DNA of 64,000 bases from positions 1-64,000 of the forward strand of contig NZ_QXGJ01000008.1 in NCBI RefSeq assembly GCF_003952005.1, given 5' to 3'. Numbering within the stretch: the stretch's first letter is position 1; every line of letters starts with the position of its first letter. The position numbers and the translations under genes were made by a program. The DNA is from Bifidobacterium callimiconis (GTDB taxonomy: Bacteria; Actinomycetota; Actinomycetes; Actinomycetales; Bifidobacteriaceae). The notes under the pieces were generated by a model. The model made no database searches and was not told the DNA's origin. It saw only the letters and a list, made by a program, of their open reading frames with translations. Below, piece by piece: positions 20,620 to 29,210 of the stretch.

Positions 20620-22093
20620 ACAGATCCGGCACCCAATGCGTGGGATCAAGCTCCATGAACCGGGCCCTATGGAACCGCGCCTTCTGATCGAACGGCACCG
20701 TGCAGTCGAAGATCGTCTTGCACGCGATGCCGTGATCACGAATCGACGGATCGCACGTCGGATCGTTCGACGGATCCAACGGATGACAGCGCACGCCCGG
20801 AATCGTAACCACGTCAACATCGCCCTGGAAACGCGTGTTCATCGCCCACAGCACGTCACTCATGTCGAAGCAGTCCACATCCTCGTCCACCAGGAAGATG
20901 TGCTTGAGCTCGCTGAACGCGCTGAACGCCAGCAGCGCGGCCTGACGCTGGCGGCCCTCGTCCGACGGCACGCGCTTGACGAACTGCAGCACCGCCATGA
21001 ACTTGCCGCCGCCCGCGCTCGCGCAGTACACGTTCTGCAAGCGGCCCGGCATGGCCTTCTCGATCATGCCGTAGACGCTCGCCTCAGTGGGGATGCCGGC
21101 CATCGACACGTGCTCCTCGCTCGGGCCAATGCACGTCTGCATGATCGGATCGCGACGCGTGGTGACCGCCTTCACCTTGATCTTCCAGCACTGATCCGAC
21201 GCCGGGCCGGTGTAGCCGGGGAACTCGGGCATCGCGTAGCCGGTGTGGCTGTTCTGATCCTCCACCACGCGCTCGCCGGGGATCACCTCGCCCTCGATCA
21301 CGTATTCGGCGTTGGCGATGGCACGCTGATCGATGGTCAGACACTGCGTGAGTTCGACCGGGTGTCCGCGCAGGGCGCCGGCCACGGACAGCTCGTCGTA
21401 GCCGAGCGGCGTGGTCGGCGGCTCGAAGCAGGAACCGATCTCGATGGCCGGATCCACGCCGATGCTCACCGAGATCGGCAGACGCCGGCTCAGCTGTTCG
21501 GCGCGCTCGGCCATGGCGCCGATGTGGCGGGCGCCGGGGGTGAAGAAGATCGAGAGTTCGTCGCGGCCCTGAATGCACAGGCGGTGGATGGTCACGTCGT
21601 GCACGCCCGTGTCGGGATGCGTGGCGTAGCACATGCCGAGCGTGATGTACGGGCCGGCGTCGTCGGGCGTGTTCGTGGGCGCGGGCACGAGCTTGTATAG
21701 GTCGAAGTCGGGGTCGCTGGCGCGGTACACCACCTCCTGGCAGGGGGCGGGGCCATCGACCACCACGGGCTGGATGGGGTTGTCGACCGACCGCCACAGC
21801 AGCTTGCCCAGGTCCTTGGGATCGCAGCCGAGCAGCGCGCCCACGCGGCGGCGGCTCGCCAGCAGACCGATCGCCACGCGGGCGCCCGGATGGCCCTTCA
21901 CCGTGTTGAAGATCATGGCCGGACCTTCGCGCGTGGGGCGTCGCACCGTGCCGCCCGCGCCCACGTAACGGTATACGCCGGCCAGTTCGGCGGCCGGGTC
22001 CACCTCCACGTCCGTTTCGATCAGCTGGCCGGGCATGGATCGCAGCAGATCCAGCGTCGATCGCAGACTGTTCACCTCATTCGTCTCGCTCAT
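20612..22093 (-). CDS. UbiD family decarboxylase
   Basis: 493 residues from MSETNEVNSLRSTLD, with TAAAGGAGC upstream. A prenyl-FMN-dependent reversible decarboxylase. Key regions are visible: HRLCIQGRDELSIFFT (contains the conserved Arg) and EYVIEGEV..GERVVEDQNSHTGY (contains the two conserved Glu of the E-R-E triad). Together with UbiX below and the divergent LpdD-like gene above it fits the LpdBCD/BsdBCD non-oxidative hydroxyarylic acid decarboxylase system, used for plant phenolics such as gallate or protocatechuate. The substrate is inference from context. Confidence 0.92.
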   Translation of the reverse strand: MSETNEVNSLRSTLDLLRSMPGQLIETDVEVDPAAELAGVYRYVGAGGTVRRPTREGPAMIFNTVKGHPGARVAIGLLASRRRVGALLGCDPKDLGKLLWRSVDNPIQPVVVDGPAPCQEVVYRASDPDFDLYKLVPAPTNTPDDAGPYITLGMCYATHPDTGVHDVTIHRLCIQGRDELSIFFTPGARHIGAMAERAEQLSRRLPISVSIGVDPAIEIGSCFEPPTTPLGYDELSVAGALRGHPVELTQCLTIDQRAIANAEYVIEGEVIPGERVVEDQNSHTGYAMPEFPGYTGPASDQCWKIKVKAVTTRRDPIMQTCIGPSEEHVSMAGIPTEASVYGMIEKAMPGRLQNVYCASAGGGKFMAVLQFVKRVPSDEGRQRQAALLAFSAFSELKHIFLVDEDVDCFDMSDVLWAMNTRFQGDVDVVTIPGVRCHPLDPSNDPTCDPSIRDHGIACKTIFDCTVPFDQKARFHRARFMELDPTHWVPDLYE

Positions 22094-22205
22094 GCGGCTT
22101 GCTCCTTTATTGCTTATTGCCCTGTGCTTCACGTGCTCGCTGTCGCGTTTCGTGCGTCATCGCACCGTTGACGCATCCACCTTAGCGCCTAGCGGAGGAC
22201 GGACA

Positions 22206-22757
22206 ATGGAAGACATGATGGAATTTGGGAAAGAGGAATGCGGCGTGCAGGTGCGGGCGCTGCTCGAGCGGCAGGGGGCGGATGTGCTTGTGCAGCTTGT
22301 AGGTGGGGATGTGCCGCATTACGGTGTGATCGTCACGGTGGATCGCGCTGGGGAGGCTCGTAGCATCGCGCTGCCCAGCCGGCCGGGGCACGTGCATCAG
22401 GAGACCGCGATCGCCGAGCCGTTTGCGCTGCGGCTGCACGCGGCGCTACTGCCGCCGGGCACCAGGTCGGACACCAAGCCCGACGCCAAGTTAGGTGTCA
22501 AGTCAGGTGTCAATGAAAAGAGTAAGGAAGGTGAGAAAGGCGTAACCGCTTCCCCGCTTGCGTCGGGGAACGTCATGGTGGCATCCGGTGTGCATGTCAA
22601 CGCCATCACCCCGAAACAGATGCGAGCCGTGTTCCGCATGTGCGAGCGCCTCGGCGAGCGCGCGGCCGACTGGCTGGAACGGCACCCGGTTGACGCTCTG
22701 GAGGAGGTGTTCGCATCGTCCTCCGACACGGGCTCCGAGCGCATCGGCCGGGAATAG
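22206..22757 (+). CDS. LpdD-like protein of the UbiD/UbiX decarboxylase system
   Basis: 183 residues, with GGAGGAC before the ATG. It resembles the small third protein of phenolic acid decarboxylase systems (LpdD/BsdD type): VQLVGGDVPHYGVIVTVD near the N-terminus and VASGVHVNAITPKQM late, each matching conserved LpdD blocks. In other bacteria this protein supports maturation or stability of the UbiD enzyme. An unusual charged insert (about residues 81-117, Lys/Asp/Ser/Gly-rich) splits the domain. It is divergent from ubiD, with a 112-nt shared control region, instead of being in the same operon. Confidence 0.7.
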   Translation: MEDMMEFGKEECGVQVRALLERQGADVLVQLVGGDVPHYGVIVTVDRAGEARSIALPSRPGHVHQETAIAEPFALRLHAALLPPGTRSDTKPDAKLGVKSGVNEKSKEGEKGVTASPLASGNVMVASGVHVNAITPKQMRAVFRMCERLGERAADWLERHPVDALEEVFASSSDTGSERIGRE

Positions 22758-22875
22758 GGCCCAGAATGCCGGTACGGAACGGCATGAGACCGGCAGAACT
22801 ATCCGGCAGACCCAAAAATCAGACCTATTCCAACATATGGAGGTACTTGAGCACCGTTGCACGGCGATAACCTTC

Positions 22876-23046
22876 GATTTGGAGGTCCTTGAAATCGCGG
22901 ATTCCATTTCAGGCGGCGGGAAAATGGTCTCATCGCACCGCCAGATCGTTGCAATTACGTCATACAGGCGTTGAGGCCTACTTGCTGAAGGACCTCCAAA
23001 TCGGAGGTTAGGCCCGTGCACAACACGAGATGAACCTCCAAATCGG
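22876..23046. repeat. Non-coding region with a 15-bp inverted repeat and direct repeats
   Basis: The 421-nt gap 22758-23178 holds no credible gene. It has perfect 15-bp inverted arms (GATTTGGAGGTCCTT at 22876-22890; AAGGACCTCCAAATC at 22988-23002) around about 97 nt, and a further direct copy of ACCTCCAAATCGG at 23034-23046. It may be a remnant mobile repeat or an RNA element. No transposase fragment was recognised. Confidence 0.45.
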
Positions 23047-23178
23047 CAGATAGCCCGGCAGATCGGCATTTATGGGCAATTCATGGGCATGAGCCGAGCT
23101 CCGGCACCTTCCGAGCCTGCGTATGCTCGCCCACACCCATTGTCCGAGCCCCGTTATGCGGAGGTTCCACTCTATTGA

Positions 23179-23604
23179 TCAGAAATCCTTGAGTACGGGG
23201 TTCGTGTGTTCGCCGGTTTCGAGGAAGTGGGACAGATCCTCCGGGGAGGTGAAGATCGCATCCACGGACTGGGAGATCATGATGTTCACGGCGTCTCCGT
23301 CCTTAAGCCCGTCGAGATAGGCGTACACGGGCTTGCCGATGCCGTGCGCATAGCCGATCTCGAACATCGTGCCCGGGTCGTCGTCGATCAGGTTGGCGAT
23401 CACGGCCTTGGAGCTGCGGATGCCCTCGACGTCGGCCTCGAAGCACGCCTTGGCGCCGATGGCCGCCAGATCGGATTCGAAGCGAGGCTTGAACAGCTTC
23501 TTGCCATGGGATTCGAGCGCGGCCTCGAGGCGTTCCATGCTGGACACCTCGGCGGGGTTGAAGAACGGGCCGGCTGCGTAGAAATCGTAATCAGTATTGG
23601 TCAT
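23179..23604 (-). CDS. Nucleoside 2-deoxyribosyltransferase family protein
   Basis: 141 residues from MTNTDYDFYAAGPFFNPAE. The family swaps bases on deoxynucleosides for purine/pyrimidine salvage. Motifs: YAAGPFF at the N-terminus, DPGTMFEIGYAHGIGKPVYAY (contains the catalytic Glu and the GxAxxxGKP segment). Length is normal. Two further in-frame ATGs lie at 23610 and 23613. The chosen ATG has TACAAT ending 7 nt upstream and no Shine-Dalgarno site, consistent with a leaderless transcript starting here. Confidence 0.88.
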   Translation of the reverse strand: MTNTDYDFYAAGPFFNPAEVSSMERLEAALESHGKKLFKPRFESDLAAIGAKACFEADVEGIRSSKAVIANLIDDDPGTMFEIGYAHGIGKPVYAYLDGLKDGDAVNIMISQSVDAIFTSPEDLSHFLETGEHTNPVLKDF

Positions 23605-23611
23605 GCGCATC

Positions 23612-23617
23612 ATTGTA
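23612..23617 (-). promoter_or_regulatory. Predicted -10 box of a leaderless transcript
   Basis: TACAAT on the minus strand, 7 nt before the ATG at 23604. It decides between three clustered ATG codons. Confidence 0.45.
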
Positions 23618-23712
23618 GAAGCGCGAAGACCACGGGCCGTGAACGACGCGACCGAATGTACGACAGGTTATAGGTCAGAATGCATGTCTGTTTTGGCCGG
23701 CAATTCGGTGGC

Positions 23713-23829
23713 CCCTCCCTCAGTCCGTCTGCGACGGCCAGCTCCCTCCCCCGGAGGGAGCACACGCTCTTTATCTTCGTGCTCCCTCCGGGGGAGGGAG
23801 CTGTCACGCGCAGCGTGACTGAGGGAGGG
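23713..23829. repeat. Family A palindromic repeat, full-length
   Basis: Starts CCCTCCCTCAGTCCGTC and ends GTGACTGAGGGAGGG; the two halves are complementary around a short AT-rich centre (TCTTTATCTTCG), so the 117-bp element can fold into one long hairpin. It lies in the 427-nt gene-free stretch between the deoxyribosyltransferase gene and tRNA-Arg. Confidence 0.85.
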
Positions 23830-23997
23830 AAACGCCACTAACAAAGCTAGGTCGAATACCCCTCAACTGAAAACCAATTTGGCCTATAACCCAGAACTTG
23901 GCCCGCAACCCCGGAAACCGCATGGACCCGAACTATGAAATCACGGAAATGAACGGACGTATTCGGGAGAGGGCAAGAACGCCCCTGAAAATTGGAA

Positions 23998-24027
23998 AGG
24001 CCTCGGACACTAATGTTTCCGAGGCCT
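23998..24027 (-). terminator. Terminator of tRNA-Arg
   Basis: AGGCCTCGG (23998-24006) pairs with CCGAGGCCT (24019-24027); on the minus strand it is followed by TTCCAATTTTC. It begins 5 nt after the 3' end of the tRNA. Confidence 0.75.
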
Positions 24028-24031
24028 CATG

Positions 24032-24105
24032 TGCGCCAGACAGGATTCGAACCTGCGACCTTCTGATCCGTAGTCAGATGCTCTAATCCGCTGGGCTACT
24101 GGCGC
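24032..24105 (-). tRNA. tRNA-Arg (anticodon ACG)
   Basis: 74 nt. Acceptor arms GCGCCAG and CTGGCGC pair; the anticodon stem TCTGA/TCAGA closes the loop CTACGGA with ACG at its centre; the T-arm shows GGTTCGAATCC. CCA is not encoded. ACG (read as ICG) serves the CGU/CGC/CGA codons that dominate Arg usage in these genes. Confidence 0.95.
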
Positions 24106-24328
24106 ATGTTGTCTTTCCGAAGTCGCCTTCGTGAAGCAACTCGAATACAATAAGCCGCAGATGAATTTTATGCAAATTCGATGTTACATACGGAGTGTCG
24201 CCAATGATTGCAAGGGTTTGGCGGTGAGAGCGGTAACAATTGCGAGAGGTTTCCGGCCTGGGGCGATCAGAATTCAGCATCCTAGACAGCGTCACGATCC
24301 TTCTCCCTGCCGCTTCGCTCCTCAGATG

Positions 24329-24370
24329 CACGCTTCCCTCGGTCACACACACAGGACCGAGGGAAGCGTG
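24329..24370 (-). terminator. Strong hairpin after the nucleoside hydrolase gene
   Basis: Perfect 16-bp stem: CACGCTTCCCTCGGTC (24329-24344) and GACCGAGGGAAGCGTG (24355-24370), 7 nt beyond the stop codon. No clear U-tract on the minus strand, so efficiency is uncertain. Confidence 0.6.
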
Positions 24371-24377
24371 AACGATT

Positions 24378-25328
24378 TCAGCCGATGGTCTTGATGGCGT
24401 CGATGATGAGGTTCCAGAAGCCGTCGAAGTCGAGCTTCACGGCCACCTGGGTGTGGCAATCCTCGGCGCTGGGCTCGGGGCCACGCAGATCGGCCACGGT
24501 CATGCCCGTGGTCAGCGCGCCGTGGATCTCCACGTCGACCGGGCAGCGGCGCGTGGCCACCACCGCGTGGTCGATCAGGTAGGCGACGGTGCAGGGATCG
24601 TGCACCGGCGGGTCGACGAAGTCCTGATTGTTCTTGTATGCCTCGCGGAAGAAGTCCATGAGCCCACTGGCGAACTTGGACAGATCGGTACCGATCGCGT
24701 CGATGCGCGACTGCACCTCGGGCGTGCACAGCGCCTGATGGGTGAGATCGAGGCCCACCATGGTGATCGGCCAGGCCTCATTGAACACGATGTGCGCGGC
24801 CTCGGGATCGGTGGCCACGTTGAATTCGGCGACCGGCGAGCAGTTGCCCACGTGGTAGCCGCCGCCCATGAGCACGACCTCCTTGACACGGTCGACGATG
24901 CGCGGCTCCATGCGCACGGCCAGCGCGATGTTGGTGAGCGGACCGGTGGGCACGAGCGTGATGGTCTTCGGCTCGGCGTTCATGATCGTGTCGATGATCC
25001 AGTTGACCGCGTGCCCCGGGTCGAGCGGACGGGTGGGCTCGGGCAGCTCCACGCCGTCGAGTCCGGTGTCGCCATGCACGGCGGCGGCCACCTTGAGCGG
25101 ACGGACGAGCGGCCGATCGGCACCGGCGTGCACGGGGATGTCAGTGGCATGCGCGGCCTCGAGCACGGCACGCGCGTTGTAGGTCACCTTGTCGAGGCTC
25201 TGATTGCCGCCGACGGTGGTGACGCCAAGCAGTTCAATCTTCGGATTGCCCAGCGCCAGCAGGATCGCCATCGCATCGTCGTGACCGGGATCGGAATCAA
25301 GAATGATCTTCGTCGGGTTCTCTGCCAT
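24378..25328 (-). CDS. Inosine-uridine preferring nucleoside hydrolase family
   Basis: 316 residues from MAENPTKIILDSDPGHDDAM, with GAAGGAGC upstream. The Asp-rich Ca2+ site DSDPGHDDA at the N-terminus defines the family, which splits ribonucleosides into ribose and base; VPTGPLTNIALA and the late DPCTVAYLID segment are also typical. It may work with the nearby deoxyribosyltransferase in salvage. The reading frame is open far upstream, but those codons show no family match. Two direct repeats lie 135-185 nt upstream of the start. Confidence 0.93.
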   Translation of the reverse strand: MAENPTKIILDSDPGHDDAMAILLALGNPKIELLGVTTVGGNQSLDKVTYNARAVLEAAHATDIPVHAGADRPLVRPLKVAAAVHGDTGLDGVELPEPTRPLDPGHAVNWIIDTIMNAEPKTITLVPTGPLTNIALAVRMEPRIVDRVKEVVLMGGGYHVGNCSPVAEFNVATDPEAAHIVFNEAWPITMVGLDLTHQALCTPEVQSRIDAIGTDLSKFASGLMDFFREAYKNNQDFVDPPVHDPCTVAYLIDHAVVATRRCPVDVEIHGALTTGMTVADLRGPEPSAEDCHTQVAVKLDFDGFWNLIIDAIKTIG

Positions 25329-25462
25329 ATTCGCTCCTTCACGAATCGCATATGCTGTGTCCAATTGCCGCGGATTCGCATCATTCCGTTGAAAATCCGC
25401 CTGATAAAACGTTACACCATAACACGCTACACCACGGTGCATACGCGACACGACGGTGCCGA

Positions 25463-25512
25463 TTCGCAGCGTCAAACGCCCGTTTTTCGGTATTCGCAGC
25501 GCCAAACGCCCA
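25463..25512. repeat. 20-bp direct repeats upstream of the nucleoside hydrolase
   Basis: ATTCGCAGCGTCAAACGCCC (25463-25482) and ATTCGCAGCGCCAAACGCCC (25493-25512), 19/20 identical with a 30-bp period. The spacing of nearly three helical turns suits binding of a regulator on one DNA face. They lie in the 300-nt gap between the hydrolase start and the 4.5S RNA, which has no gene. Confidence 0.4.
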
Positions 25513-25627
25513 TCAGACACGATCCGCGACGGGTGTTTCGTGCTGTGAATACGACATGAGGGCGCGGAAACGCAGAGCCAAAGCTCGAAGAAAAGGGGAA
25601 ACAAAAAAGAAAAATAACGAGAGAAAG

Positions 25628-25719
25628 AAAAGACCCCTACGCACCCGACAGAGACCACTTACCCTTGCTGCATTCCTGCCCTGGGGGAGTTGGGCGGCAT
25701 GACGCCGCGTAGGAGCCGA
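25628..25719 (-). ncRNA. ffs: Small bacterial signal recognition particle RNA (4.5S RNA)
   Basis: On the minus strand the conserved SRP apical region AGGGCAGGAATGCAGCAAGG is present, which binds Ffh and FtsY. Outer arms GCTCCTACGC (25707-25716) and GCGTAGGGGTC (25632-25642) pair to close the hairpin. A TATAGT box at 25726-25731 sits 7 nt before the presumed 5' end, and A/T-rich sequence follows the 3' end. Ends are approximate. Confidence 0.88.
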
Positions 25720-25795
25720 ATTCACACTATAGCGCACACCGTGCGACAACGCCACCCCGACGCGGCGGGCACCCCGCGTCAAACCCGCAAAACCG

Positions 25796-25811
25796 TAGTG
25801 TGATCACACTA
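25796..25811. promoter_or_regulatory. Perfect 16-bp palindrome TAGTGTGATCACACTA
   Basis: The same palindrome occurs twice upstream of recR (59231 and 59266). Here it lies about 75 nt upstream of the 4.5S RNA 5' end and about 310 nt upstream of glf, in a 405-nt gap with no gene. It looks like the operator of an unidentified dimeric regulator. Confidence 0.45.
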
Positions 25812-26124
25812 AGGAAATCGGCGAGGAACGCACCCGGTACGATGGTACGGCAGACATAATGCGCGGAACCATGCCAGCGGACGGCATCAGACCGGGCTGC
25901 ACCCGATCAGGCGATCAACCGTTCGTCCGGTCGAAACGCTGAACGCTCTGACGGATAGTCGGCCAACCATCCGACCAACCAGCTAGCCGTCCGGCTAACA
26001 AGCCGGCCAAGCAGCCAACCGGCCCGCCGCCCCGTCATCTGCCCGACCGAATAGCCGACATCACCCGTCCGGCAGCCAGCCGCCTCATACGCGGCCGTAA
26101 AAGAAGAGAAAGAGAAGCCGATCC

Positions 26125-27306
26125 ATGACCATCAATCCTGCAAACGCCGATCTCGTCATCGTGGGCGCGGGCCTGTTCGGACTGACCGTCGCGCAGCAGG
26201 CGGCCGAACACGCCGGCGTGCGCGTACTCATCATCGACGTGCGCGATCACATCGGCGGCAACGCCTACTCGTACTTCGACAAGGAAACCGGCATCGAGAT
26301 CCACAAGTACGGCGCGCACCTGTTCCACACGTCGAACCGTCGCGTGTGGGAGTATGTCAACCGATTCACCGAATTCACGGACTACGTGCACCGCGTGTAC
26401 GCCACGCATGACGGCGAAGTCTATCCGCTGCCGATCAATCTGGGCACGATCAACCAGTTCTTCCGCGCGCACTACACGCCCGCCGAGGCGCGCGCACTGG
26501 TGGAGCGTCAGGCCGGCGAACACGCGCACGGCATCGCGCGCAATCTCGACGAGCAGGGCAAGAAGCTCATCGGCCAGCCGTTGTACGAGGCGTTCATCAA
26601 GAACTACACGGCCAAGCAGTGGCAGACCGATCCCGCCGAACTGCCGGCGAGCATCATCCGTCGTCTGCCCGTGCGGTTCAACTACGACAACCGCTATTTC
26701 AAGGACACGTGGGAGGGTCTGCCGAAGAACGGCTACACCGCATGGTTCGAGAGGATGATCGCCGATCCGCGCATCGAGGTGAAGCTCGGCGTGGACTTCT
26801 TCGACGAGTCGCAGCCGCTCAACAGGCGCACGCTGGCCGAGGCGGGCGTGCCCGTGGTGTACACCGGCCCGATCGATCGGTATTTCGACTACGAGCTGGG
26901 CGAGCTCAAGTGGCGAACCGTGGACTTCAAGGAGCGTCGATACGACGAGGACGATCATTTCGGCTGCCCGGTCATGAACTATTCCGACGCGGACGTGCCG
27001 TACACGCGTGCGATCGAGTTCAAGAACTTCAATCCGGAGCGCGCCGAGTCGTATGCGCCCGGCAAGACGGTGGTGTGGGAGGAGTATTCGCGTTTCGCGC
27101 GCCGCGGCGACGAACCCTACTACCCCATCAACACCGACGAGGACAAGAGCATCTACGACCAGTACCGCACCAAGGCGCAGCTCGAGCCGAACACGGTGTT
27201 CGGCGGACGCCTGGGCACGTATCAGTACTACGACATGCATCAGGTGATCGACACGGCGCTGACCGCGTACGTGGAGGAGGTCGCCCCGCTGCTCAATCGG
27301 TGGTAG
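26125..27306 (+). CDS. glf: UDP-galactopyranose mutase
   Basis: 393 residues. Flavoenzyme that converts UDP-galactopyranose to UDP-galactofuranose for cell-surface polysaccharides. The FAD-binding GAGLFGLTVAQ motif is at the N-terminus, followed by HIGGNAYSYFDKETGIEIHKYG and HLFHTSN, and the C-terminal GRLGTYQYYDMHQVID segment typical of bacterial Glf. Length is normal. A GC-rich, gene-free leader of about 400 nt precedes it. It converges on the 11-gene SPFH/AAA cluster; a hairpin element at 27331 separates them. Confidence 0.96.
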   Translation: MTINPANADLVIVGAGLFGLTVAQQAAEHAGVRVLIIDVRDHIGGNAYSYFDKETGIEIHKYGAHLFHTSNRRVWEYVNRFTEFTDYVHRVYATHDGEVYPLPINLGTINQFFRAHYTPAEARALVERQAGEHAHGIARNLDEQGKKLIGQPLYEAFIKNYTAKQWQTDPAELPASIIRRLPVRFNYDNRYFKDTWEGLPKNGYTAWFERMIADPRIEVKLGVDFFDESQPLNRRTLAEAGVPVVYTGPIDRYFDYELGELKWRTVDFKERRYDEDDHFGCPVMNYSDADVPYTRAIEFKNFNPERAESYAPGKTVVWEEYSRFARRGDEPYYPINTDEDKSIYDQYRTKAQLEPNTVFGGRLGTYQYYDMHQVIDTALTAYVEEVAPLLNRW

Positions 27307-27330
27307 GACGGGTGCGGCGCGCGGGCTGGT

Positions 27331-27380
27331 GGACTACTGAATTCGCGTACGTCATTCGGTAAATCAATTCAGGAGTCCGC
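27331..27380. repeat. Left copy of a 44-bp hairpin element flanking the SPFH/AAA cluster
   Basis: 27337-27380 matches 41320-41363 at 38 of 44 positions, in direct orientation. Here GGACTaCTGAATT (27331-27343) pairs with AATTCAGgAGTCC (27366-27378). The element lies between the convergent ends of glf and the last cluster gene, so it could be a bidirectional terminator, a repeat element or a recombination site. Confidence 0.6.
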
Positions 27381-27404
27381 CGGTCCGCCACCGCCGCAGC
27401 ACCA

Positions 27405-29126
27405 TCACAGCGCGTTGAGCGTATCGCGCAGCTTGGCGGAGAGCAGATCCTGCTCGTGGAAGTCCTCGGCGAGCTTGGCGAACTGCGCGCCCAGCGACGT
27501 CAGACGGTCCTTGACCGAGGCGATACGCTGCTCGTAGGCAAGGTCGATGCGCTTGCGCTTGTTCATGTTGAGCAAGAGCATGCCCACGCCGCCGATGGCC
27601 ACGATCGCGCCCACGGCGATCAGCGCGGGCGAGACGAATGCCGCCGCCACGCCGCCGACCACACCCACCACCATGAGCACGATCGGCACGATGTCCTTGA
27701 TCTGCGCCTTCTCGGCCGCGGCCTTGCCGTGGTAGAACTCCTCCACCTGGCCGAACACGCCCTGCGGCTGGCTCAGATCCACCTGACCGGCCTCGAAGTC
27801 GTCGATCTTCACCGCCTGCACCGGCTGGAACATGCGACGATACCCGTCCACGTATCGGTCGCCCGCCTCCTGCTGCAGTTCGCGTGTCATAAGCAGCATG
27901 TTGCGACGCATCTGCGCGTTGGCCTCGCCGTTGCCGCCGGGAGAGAACAGCCACGCCATCATCTCGTGCACGATGTCGAATTCGGCGGCGTCATGCTGCT
28001 TGTGCAGACGGTACGCCTCGTTCGCCGCGTCCACATCGCCCTGCAGACGGATGATCATCTCGTTGCGTTCGATCTCGTCGTACACCTTCTGTTCGACTGC
28101 GCACGGGTCGGCCACGATCTTGTCGATGTACGCCTTGAGGAATTCGTTGCGCACGTCGTCGTCCACGTTCATGACGGCGTTGATGAAGTCGATCACGTTC
28201 GCGTTGTTGCGCGCCAGCGACAGCGCCTGCTGCAGCCCGTCATACGTGGGCACGAGCGCGGCGATCTGATCGTACGGGAAGGATCGGTCGTTAACGAACG
28301 TGCCGTACCGTGCGGCGATCTCGTCGATCACCGAGTCGCGCACGTTGCCGGATCCGGTGATCGCGTCGTTGACCAGCGTGCGGATGTAGTCGTTCACCTT
28401 GGTGCGCGTGGCGTCGGACAGCTTGTCCTCCACGGTCTTCGACAGCATGGAGAAGAACAGCAGCACCATGGGCTTCTCCGAGCCCGACAGCGGCTTGGCC
28501 GTCAGGTACGCGAACCATTTGAGCGCCACGTCCTCGCGGCGCAGACGCAGGTAGAACACGAGCAGGAACGATGCGGTACGGCGATCGTCGAGCTGCATGG
28601 CACGTTCGAGTGCGCGCTGGGCGCGTTCACGCTGGTCGGCACGCCACGCCACCACGGCCATGAGCGTGCAGGTGAGCCAGTAGTCGGGCTCCTCCAGCTG
28701 CTTGCGTTCCACGGCCTTCTCGATCACCTCCTCGGTGACCATGGAGAAGTCGAGGTTGTCCATGATGCCCTGCACGATCTTGCGCACCGTGCGGTATACG
28801 GCGAAGTCGTAGTACTTCGTGTTGTTGCACTCGCGGATGCGCTTGTTCGCCAGCTCCATCTGCTTGAGCCGGGCGTAAAGCTTATCCATGTCCTTCTGGA
28901 TCTCATAGGCGGCGATCACGCGCTCGTGCGAGCGCTGTAGCGAACCGTCGGATGCGCTCAACGTATGGCGAATCTGATTCGTGGTGTCGTTCAACGAATT
29001 CCGGGCACCGTTGATGGCGCCCACCGCCGCGCCGATCTCGCTGCGCAGACGCTGATTCTCCGCCTTGATGGCGCTCAGTTCCGACTCCAGTGCGGCGATC
29101 TCGGCCCTCAGGTCTCCGTTTGCCAT
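27405..29126 (-). CDS. Uncharacterised coiled-coil/helical membrane protein (paralogue C of three)
   Basis: 573 residues, AGGAGGAAG before the ATG. Not a family I can name. Layout: N-terminal coiled coil (1-60, LRAEIAALESELSAIKAENQ), helical domain with the shared paralogue block (YWLTCTLMAVVAWRADQRERA, then SFLLVFYLRLRREDVALKWFAYL, about residues 145-205), more helix to about 470, two membrane helices (about 478-519) and a 54-residue charged C-terminal tail. Paralogous to the genes at 31719 and 33336. Last gene of the operon, 84 nt after the AAA+ gene. Likely an inner-membrane scaffold with a large cytosolic head, by inference. Confidence 0.8.
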   Translation of the reverse strand: MANGDLRAEIAALESELSAIKAENQRLRSEIGAAVGAINGARNSLNDTTNQIRHTLSASDGSLQRSHERVIAAYEIQKDMDKLYARLKQMELANKRIRECNNTKYYDFAVYRTVRKIVQGIMDNLDFSMVTEEVIEKAVERKQLEEPDYWLTCTLMAVVAWRADQRERAQRALERAMQLDDRRTASFLLVFYLRLRREDVALKWFAYLTAKPLSGSEKPMVLLFFSMLSKTVEDKLSDATRTKVNDYIRTLVNDAITGSGNVRDSVIDEIAARYGTFVNDRSFPYDQIAALVPTYDGLQQALSLARNNANVIDFINAVMNVDDDVRNEFLKAYIDKIVADPCAVEQKVYDEIERNEMIIRLQGDVDAANEAYRLHKQHDAAEFDIVHEMMAWLFSPGGNGEANAQMRRNMLLMTRELQQEAGDRYVDGYRRMFQPVQAVKIDDFEAGQVDLSQPQGVFGQVEEFYHGKAAAEKAQIKDIVPIVLMVVGVVGGVAAAFVSPALIAVGAIVAIGGVGMLLLNMNKRKRIDLAYEQRIASVKDRLTSLGAQFAKLAEDFHEQDLLSAKLRDTLNAL

Positions 29127-29210
29127 GTCTTCCTCCTCGTCACGATTCTTTCCAATGCCTGTGTCACGATTGCCGTGGTGTGATGCCGTCCGTCATGATT
29201 CGCACACCCG

